From contig SXRM01000349.1 of assembly GCA_005792545.1 (NCBI GenBank), forward strand, positions 1-37,380: a DNA stretch of 37,380 nt. Direction: 5' to 3'. This document shows positions 32,901 through 37,380 of this stretch, one piece after another (within the stretch, counting starts at the first letter, position 1; the number at the start of each line of letters is the position of its first letter). This DNA is from Pseudomonadota bacterium (GTDB taxonomy: Bacteria > Myxococcota_A > UBA9042). The notes beneath the pieces were generated by a model. That model was not told the origin of the DNA and ran no database searches. It worked only from the letters and a program-made list of their open reading frames with translations. Both the position numbers and the translations under genes were made by a program.

Positions 32901-35123
32901 TGCGGATCGGCGCCTTGCGCCAAGGACGCCGACTGCTCTAGTGGCCTGTGCAACCCCGCTACCAACGCCTGCCAGCAGTGCGGCAAGTCGGCCGACTGCG
33001 GCGACCCCAAGCTGGTGTGCATGGCTGGCATGTGCACGCTGGGCGACAGCTGCGCCAGTTCGATCGCCTGCAAGGCGAAGGGCCAGGTGTGCAATCCCGA
33101 CGGCGGCTATTGCGTGGCGTGCCTGACGGCTGCCGACTGTCCATCGGAGCACCTGTGCCTCGCCAACAGTTGTCTGCCCAAAGTCGCGTGCGCGGCCGAC
33201 AAAGACTGCCCGGCGGTGTGCGCCTCTGAACTGGGCGCGTGCGTCGAATGCAACGTCAACGCGGACTGCCTCAATGGCGGTGCGTGCGGGGTCGACCACG
33301 CCTGCCGGCCACCGGTGTGCTCCGGCGCGGCGTGCACGACCTCGGCGTGGTTCGCGTGCTTGCCCGACGGCAGCGGCTATGGCGCGCCAAAACCGTGCGA
33401 CGACGGCGATGCCTGCACCGACGACGCGTGCGACCCCAAGGGCTGCGTGCACAATCAAAACACTGCGCCCTGCGACGACGACAACTCGTGCACGCTGACG
33501 GACGTCTGCGAAAAAGGCATTTGCAAAGGTTTCGGCGGTAAGAACTGCGACGACAAGGACCCGTGCACCAAAGACGCTTGCGACGGCGCCAACGGCAGCT
33601 GCTCGCACACCCCTATCACGGGCGCATGCGACGACGGCAAGCCCTGCACGGCCAAAGAGAACTGTGCGACCGGCAAGTGCGTATCGACCACGCCGACCGT
33701 TTGCAACGACGGCAACGCCTGCACCGACGATGGCTGCGATCCGGTGGTCGGATGTGCGTTTGTCGCAAACACTGCCGCGTGTGACGCCAAGACCTGTACC
33801 TGGGGCGACGTTTGCAAAGTCGGGCAGTGCGTGGCGGGGGCCAAAGGGCGGCTCTTTAGCGCGACCGGGGCGGTTTCGTTATCGGCAACGGCGTACACGA
33901 CCTATGGCCGGGCGGTCGCAGTGTTTGCCAATGGCGATGTGGCGGCAGTCGGCGACGCGACGAGCAACGGCGGCGACGCCGCAATGGTGCGGTTTGCGTC
34001 GGACGGCAAGTCGTTCACGCAGCACGTCGGGGCCAACCCGGCCAACTTGGTGGTGCTGCGCTCGGCGGTGGTGGCGGCGGATCAGTCAGTCGTGGCGGCT
34101 GGCTATACGGATTCCGGCAACTCGAACCCGGCGGTGTACCTGTTGCGGGTCAACACCGCCATGGCGGCCGTTGACAGCGCGACGATTTCGGTCGGCGCGT
34201 CTTCGCAGGCGTACTCGATTCAGCAGGACACCGACGGCGGCTATGTCATCGGCGTGACCAGCCAGTACGGGGCCAGCAATGACGACCACAGCGCCTTGTT
34301 GCTCAAGGTCAGCGCTGGCCTGGACAAGGTCAACCAGGCTTGGGTCTACAGCTCGTCGGCGACTGAGTTTGCCCGCGACATCGCGCCCCACCCCAAGGGC
34401 GGCTACATGGCTGCTGGACACACGACTGAGAGCGCAAGTGGCCAGCCGGATGGCTTCCTCATCCGCATCCACACCAACTGGAGCACGGGCGCGTGCTTCA
34501 AATACGGCGGAGCCGCGGCGGACTACTTTACCGCTATTGCGGCGCTGCCCGGCAACCAGTTCGCCGCGATCGGCTACACCAGCAGCTACGGCGCCGGCTT
34601 CGCCGACGGCTGGCTGGTCATCGCCGACGAAAACGGCAAGCAAATCCGCCATGTGACCTTCGGCACTTTTGGCAACGAGTACCTCAACTCGGTGGCAGTG
34701 GTGCCGGGCGGACTGGCGTTGGTCGGTTATGCGTCGAACAGCGGCACCCAGGGCAACGACGGCTGGCTGGTGCGCACCGACGGCTTGGGCAACAAGATGT
34801 TCGAGCGCAGCTATTCGGGCGTCAAAAGCGATGTATTGTTGGCGGGTCGGCCCACGCCCGAGGGCGGTCTGGCCTTGGCCGGGTACAGCGACAGCGCGGG
34901 CGGCAGCAACCAGGCCTGGGTCCTGCGCACCGACGCATGGGGCAATGTCAGCTGCGGCCAGTCTGGCGCCTGTGCCGGCGTGGCGTTCCTGTCGTGCAGC
35001 GACAATAACCCGTGCACGACGGATTATTGCAGCGCAGCCAGTGGCTGCGCGCATGGCAATCTGCCCAATGGGGCGATGTGCGGCACCGGCAAGACCTGCA
35101 CGGCCGGGGTTTGTGGGCCGTGA
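29964..35123 (+). CDS. Very large Cys-repeat lipoprotein with beta-propeller
   Basis: This encodes 1719 residues. I chose the ATG at 29964 because it begins a signal peptide ending AAGC, with lipidation at Cys31. An Ala/Thr/Asp-rich linker reaches about 70. Residues 80-520 carry about four 80-residue super-repeats with YEDGDxCNGTLFC followed by CQLNPxTVVxC. Residues 540-980 hold alternating repeats CDDxNPCTDDxC...GC and CxDGxACTxGDxC...GxC, each pair about 45 residues. A different Cys-rich segment (980-1130) and more repeats (1140-1290) follow. Residues 1295-1660 form a propeller, with GGYMAAGHTTESASGQPDGFLIRI and DGWLV motifs. One last repeat (CSDNNPCTTDYC) ends the protein. The repeats resemble the Dicty_CTDC family. 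Likely a surface adhesin or structural protein, probably stabilised by disulfides. Confidence 0.88.
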   Translation: MKSVASPCWDTRIVAARGLALFLAVPAAAGCGDSNPGATQPAGGTAADAATDTNPGTTTAQDTAPDILASSDDGTVVQPKPCPGPCLASDECHQASCDPGTGQCVVSARPDGSACEDGIVCTADDTCMQGVCKAGKLGGPCGCLSDVDCAAKDDGKVCNGTLYCDKSTVAWGCKPNPGSVFACPPAAEPCKVGKCFEPGEPGGKLDQAVCGVGPLPDDTACEDGVATTVGDVCAKGVCAAGTKVALCSADADCVKYEDGDACNGTLFCNKAKKECQLNPKTVVVCPTADDTVCKKAVCQPKDGSCKTTAVNDGGACDDGNTCTKGEACKAGQCSATIASDVCGCKADADCKDYEDGDLCNGTLFCNLQSAKCQLNPATVVQCKAGLNTQCTEQACQKSTGLCAAVNLPDGITCDADGTACTPKDVCKTGTCKADQNTCQCQSDGDCAPHNDNDLCNGGLFCDKATNKCIVNPKTVVTCSPAVDTGCAANTCLPASGLCQMLPTNKLGKCDDGDASTINDACDLSGNCLGTSLTGKCAGGVVLDCGDGNPCTDDLCHPLAGCINKANSGACSDDDACTAGDGCFNGYCKAGPALKCDDFNPCSTDVCDAKLGCLHKDNLLPCSDGTACSNGDLCKLGACVPGPPLVCDDGSSCTVDSCNPATGCINLPVEGTCTDGDACTDGDVCFKGACKPGFALDCDDNNPCTKDKCDHKTGCAPVLLQSPCDDSNECTAPDLCDNGKCVAGAKVNCDDFNPCTDDLCSPVTGCQHKPNGSACNDGNACTQGEFCTGGACGGAQPVSCGDFNPCTDDGCNPAKGCAYLDNQSPCDDKNACTLGDVCKQGTCTGGKQAPCDDLNGCTADSCSPATGGCVHLPIDATCDDEQQCTGAGKCKGGQCTPGAKLPCNDNNLCTDDACDESTGVCASTPNAAQCNDGNACTIADQCANGKCTPKGTNTCNDGNPCSTDACDAKTGLCSHLTEVGCGSAPCAKDADCSSGLCNPATNACQQCGKSADCGDPKLVCMAGMCTLGDSCASSIACKAKGQVCNPDGGYCVACLTAADCPSEHLCLANSCLPKVACAADKDCPAVCASELGACVECNVNADCLNGGACGVDHACRPPVCSGAACTTSAWFACLPDGSGYGAPKPCDDGDACTDDACDPKGCVHNQNTAPCDDDNSCTLTDVCEKGICKGFGGKNCDDKDPCTKDACDGANGSCSHTPITGACDDGKPCTAKENCATGKCVSTTPTVCNDGNACTDDGCDPVVGCAFVANTAACDAKTCTWGDVCKVGQCVAGAKGRLFSATGAVSLSATAYTTYGRAVAVFANGDVAAVGDATSNGGDAAMVRFASDGKSFTQHVGANPANLVVLRSAVVAADQSVVAAGYTDSGNSNPAVYLLRVNTAMAAVDSATISVGASSQAYSIQQDTDGGYVIGVTSQYGASNDDHSALLLKVSAGLDKVNQAWVYSSSATEFARDIAPHPKGGYMAAGHTTESASGQPDGFLIRIHTNWSTGACFKYGGAAADYFTAIAALPGNQFAAIGYTSSYGAGFADGWLVIADENGKQIRHVTFGTFGNEYLNSVAVVPGGLALVGYASNSGTQGNDGWLVRTDGLGNKMFERSYSGVKSDVLLAGRPTPEGGLALAGYSDSAGGSNQAWVLRTDAWGNVSCGQSGACAGVAFLSCSDNNPCTTDYCSAASGCAHGNLPNGAMCGTGKTCTAGVCGP
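30390..33830 (+). repeat. Internal coding repeats of the large lipoprotein
   Basis: About thirty Cys-repeat units lie in this span. Units of roughly 65-80 bp alternate between two types from about 31590 to 32920, and 240-bp super-repeats lie before that. DNA copies are diverged but share frequent TGCGACGAC and TGCAACGACGGC strings. The region is open to expansion and contraction by recombination. Confidence 0.75.
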
Positions 35124-35125
35124 GG

Positions 35126-37165
35126 CTATTTGGTCGGCAGAGGCGGCGTCCCCAAAAGCGCATACGGGTCAATCACCTCTGCGACCCCGTCCTTCATCCA
35201 GCTGCCCAAAAAGTGCAGGTCCTGGGCCATCGCCTCCGCACACTTCGGCACGTTACCGTGGGCGCTCGGCTCGGGCGGCTTGCCCTTCTGCGTCGTCGCA
35301 CGGTCAAACTGGAAAAGCACACCGGTCACCCCGCCCGCCGCATTGCCTTTGACGGGCAGCTTGCCGATCAGCGGAATCAGCCCCACAGCACCCGCCACCG
35401 GCGGCGCGTGGCCGAGCCCCAGCGCCCGGGCCAGCACGCGATTGGCGGTGTTGGGCACGATTTCGTCGTTCATCGACATCTGCATCAGCACGTGCGGCGG
35501 CGGCCCGGCGCCGGGCAGACGGTCTTTGAGCACGTGAGGGGCGTACGCCCCAGCGTCGCCGGCATCGAGCAGTGTCTGCAACATCGGAAAGAAGCGAATC
35601 ACATCACCGTCGCTGGTTCCCTCGGGTTTGAACGCAAAAATGAGCGGCGCGAACTCTTGGCTGTCGCTGATGATGCTCGACACCCGCGCGCCCGGCACCG
35701 ACAGCACCGCGGCCTTGAGGTGCGGGGTCAGCGCCAGCAGCTCCGATCCCATGATGCCGCCGAGTGACACGCCGAGATACATGAGCTTCTGGGTGTCGAG
35801 ATCCGGCTTGCCGTCACCGTCCACATCCGGGTCGGCGAGCAACAGCTGCACCAGCTGCAGCTTGTCGTAGGTCGCTTGCCGCCAGTGGTCGCGGAGCTTC
35901 AGCCCATCGACGCTCACGGTGGCGACGTCCAGACCGAAGAACTGAATGACGGTTGGCAAAGTGCCCTGCGGCTTGGGATTGGTGCCCGGGTGGTCGCCGT
36001 GGGCCGGGGCGTCGATGCCGACGGTGGCGATGCCTTGCGGTGCTGCGAGTTCTGCCAACGCCTTGCCCTGGCTGCGCCCCGAACCCAGGCCGTGGCCGTA
36101 CACGGCGGCCGGGACCGGACCTTTGGCCGCGGCCGGCAGCCACACGCTGACCATCAAAGTCCACGGCTTTTGCGGCGTGCCGTCAACGACCACGCGGCCG
36201 TCGCGATAGTCCTGGGCGACGAAAGGCCGGTCGCACTTGCGGAAAATCGGCCCATCTTCGCACTTCGCCGGCCCTGACCAGGCAAACTTCTGGGTAGCGA
36301 TGTGCTGGGCGATCTTGACCGACAGGTCGACGGTGCTCTGGGTGGTGAACACGGCCAGCGCCGACACCTCGCCCGGCTTGACGCCTAGCGCGCCCAGGGC
36401 GTCTTGGGCCCGCCAGGACACGCGGTCCAGGCGCGGGTCGCCGCCCTCATTGCGCAGGATTTTCTGCAGCGCCAAGCTGGGTTGGATGCAGCCGCCGTCG
36501 TCGGCTTTCTGGCCATGGGTCCACACCACGGCGTGGCGGTGCTTGGGCCGCAGTGGGCGCATCGGCCACAACAAAACGGTCTTGCCGTCGTCGGTCAGCT
36601 GGGCCTCAAATGGCACCCGTTCGGGTTTGGGCAAGGGCTTGCCGATGGGGCCCAAATCGGCGAACAGCAACCCCGCGGCATCGACAGAGGTCGGGCCGGA
36701 CGGCAGTCCCATCCCGACCGGCGCGTCAAACCGGAATGTCACCGCAGCCGTCACCCCCCAGCCGTCGAGCGCGTTCATGTCCTCAAAGGCCCGGGTCAGG
36801 ATCTTTGGACCGTTCTTGATCCACGGCAGCGCCGGATCGAACTGCACGCGCACACCAGTTGCGGTCTTGGGGTCGTCGACGGTGTAGAACTCGTCGGGAA
36901 AGGTGGTGATTTGCTTGGGTCCGGCCGGGTCATACAGCAGCGTGGTTTTGCCGGTGCACGAGAATGCGACGTTGCGCGGTTGCAGGCCGGCGTCGGGCGG
37001 GCCGGTGTCGGCGGCTCCGGCGCTGTCCTGGGTGGCATCGGCGGCGGCGGCGGCATCCCCTGATGCAACCGCGACGTCAGCGGCGCCTACCGGTGCGGCG
37101 GCAGGGTCAGCGCACGCACTTGCAGCCAAAGCGACAACGAAAAGAGCAAGCACACAGCGGCGCAT
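35126..37165 (-). CDS. Alpha/beta-hydrolase lipoprotein
   Basis: This encodes 679 residues; the start at 37165 has GGAG about 8 nt upstream. The signal peptide ends AASAC, with lipidation at Cys18. A low-complexity Ala/Asp/Gly linker follows to about 60. Residues 65-330 form a region without a recognised family. The hydrolase domain starts near 335, with VYGHGLGSGRSQGKALAE around 355 (oxyanion region) and YLGVSLGGIMGSELL around 466, where the serine in GVSLG is the likely nucleophile. MNDEIVPN near 570 would supply the acid and a downstream His completes a triad. DPDVDGDGKPDLD is a calcium-like loop. This is a surface esterase or lipase of unknown substrate. It is convergent with the large lipoprotein, only 2 bp apart. 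Confidence 0.82.
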   Translation of the reverse strand: MRRCVLALFVVALAASACADPAAAPVGAADVAVASGDAAAAADATQDSAGAADTGPPDAGLQPRNVAFSCTGKTTLLYDPAGPKQITTFPDEFYTVDDPKTATGVRVQFDPALPWIKNGPKILTRAFEDMNALDGWGVTAAVTFRFDAPVGMGLPSGPTSVDAAGLLFADLGPIGKPLPKPERVPFEAQLTDDGKTVLLWPMRPLRPKHRHAVVWTHGQKADDGGCIQPSLALQKILRNEGGDPRLDRVSWRAQDALGALGVKPGEVSALAVFTTQSTVDLSVKIAQHIATQKFAWSGPAKCEDGPIFRKCDRPFVAQDYRDGRVVVDGTPQKPWTLMVSVWLPAAAKGPVPAAVYGHGLGSGRSQGKALAELAAPQGIATVGIDAPAHGDHPGTNPKPQGTLPTVIQFFGLDVATVSVDGLKLRDHWRQATYDKLQLVQLLLADPDVDGDGKPDLDTQKLMYLGVSLGGIMGSELLALTPHLKAAVLSVPGARVSSIISDSQEFAPLIFAFKPEGTSDGDVIRFFPMLQTLLDAGDAGAYAPHVLKDRLPGAGPPPHVLMQMSMNDEIVPNTANRVLARALGLGHAPPVAGAVGLIPLIGKLPVKGNAAGGVTGVLFQFDRATTQKGKPPEPSAHGNVPKCAEAMAQDLHFLGSWMKDGVAEVIDPYALLGTPPLPTK

Positions 37166-37231
37166 GGCGGGTCTCCGAGCGGGAGGGCGGGCGGCAAGCG
37201 TAGCACGGGGGCTGGGTTGCGACGATGCAGC

Positions 37232-37380
37232 TTATTTTTGCGGCGCGGCCTTCTTCGGCACGAAGATCTCGCTCACCGCCAAGGTCACATCCTCAAACGG
37301 CGGTAGACCCACCACCGCGCCGTCGGTGTACACGCCGAAGATCTGCCAGCGGCCGTTGACCAATTCCAGCACTTCAAGCG
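37232..37380 (-). CDS. Uma2-family (DUF820) protein, C-terminal fragment
   Basis: The minus strand holds the last 48 codons of a gene whose stop is complementary to 37232-37234. The tail reads LEVLELVNGRWQIFGVYTDG, then a PPFEDVTLAVSEIFVP stretch, which matches the end of Uma2/DUF820 proteins, where a strand pair and 'F..l.l.l.elw' close the restriction-endonuclease-like fold. These proteins are common in multicellular bacteria and cyanobacteria, often linked to mobile elements; function is unproven. The catalytic part lies outside the window. A Pro/Lys/Ala-rich extension ends it. Confidence 0.55.
   Translation of the reverse strand, partial: LEVLELVNGRWQIFGVYTDGAVVGLPPFEDVTLAVSEIFVPKKAAPQK

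Noticed and set aside
30390..33830. Possible CRISPR array or satellite DNA
   Set aside because: The repeats are diverged, keep one reading frame, and encode Cys-repeat domains. There are no constant-length spacers or cas genes.

Overview
The window looks like chromosomal DNA of a high-GC, diderm, Myxococcota-like bacterium. This is inferred from the many Cys-rich surface lipoproteins with CDDGNPCTDDxC-type repeats, the VWA and beta-propeller lipoproteins, a TonB-dependent receptor, and strong GC bias in codon third positions. No species is named, because nothing here identifies one.

Layout, left to right. (1) 1-6603 carries a mobile-element signature. It holds the start of an XRE-type regulator, two Cys-rich lipoproteins behind a near-consensus promoter, a helix-turn-helix/zinc-ribbon protein behind a promoter overlapped by palindromes, an AlbA_2/GHKL 'RecG-like' regulator, and a P4-type tyrosine integrase. 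Next to the integrase lies a 45-bp 3' fragment of a tRNA-Thr(CGT) gene, read as the right attachment site. The intact tRNA is predicted to lie beyond the left edge. (2) 6604-10478 holds a PLD-helicase-DUF3427 protein and a cluster of nested palindromes. (3) 10479-12542 encodes a membrane/spermidine-synthase-like fusion. (4) 12546-18118 is a run of six minus-strand genes: an SQR-like flavoprotein, a DUF1641-DsrC fusion, a DsrE-like protein, two SPFH proteins (HflK/HflC-like) and a membrane-anchored coiled-coil protein. (5) 18322-21218 holds a repeat/propeller lipoprotein, a carboxymuconolactone-decarboxylase-like protein lacking the CxxC, and a methyltransferase. (6) 21302-27606 is a complete vitamin B12 uptake operon under a cobalamin riboswitch: BtuB-like receptor, beta-propeller lipoprotein, BtuF-like binding lipoprotein and a one-piece BtuC-BtuD transporter. 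(7) 27764-37165 encodes a VWA lipoprotein, a 1719-residue Cys-repeat lipoprotein and an alpha/beta-hydrolase lipoprotein. The tail of a Uma2-like gene closes the window.

Two gene sets are the most promising as little-described systems. In the sulfur cluster, SQR-like, DsrE-like and fused DUF1641-DsrC genes suggest sulfide or persulfide oxidation handed to a DsrC persulfide carrier that is covalently joined to DUF1641. In the B12 operon, a surface propeller lipoprotein sits between receptor and binding protein, as BtuG does functionally in Bacteroides, and permease and ATPase are fused. The whole operon is translationally coupled by 1-4-nt overlaps. All functional statements rest on motif reading by eye; no database search was run.
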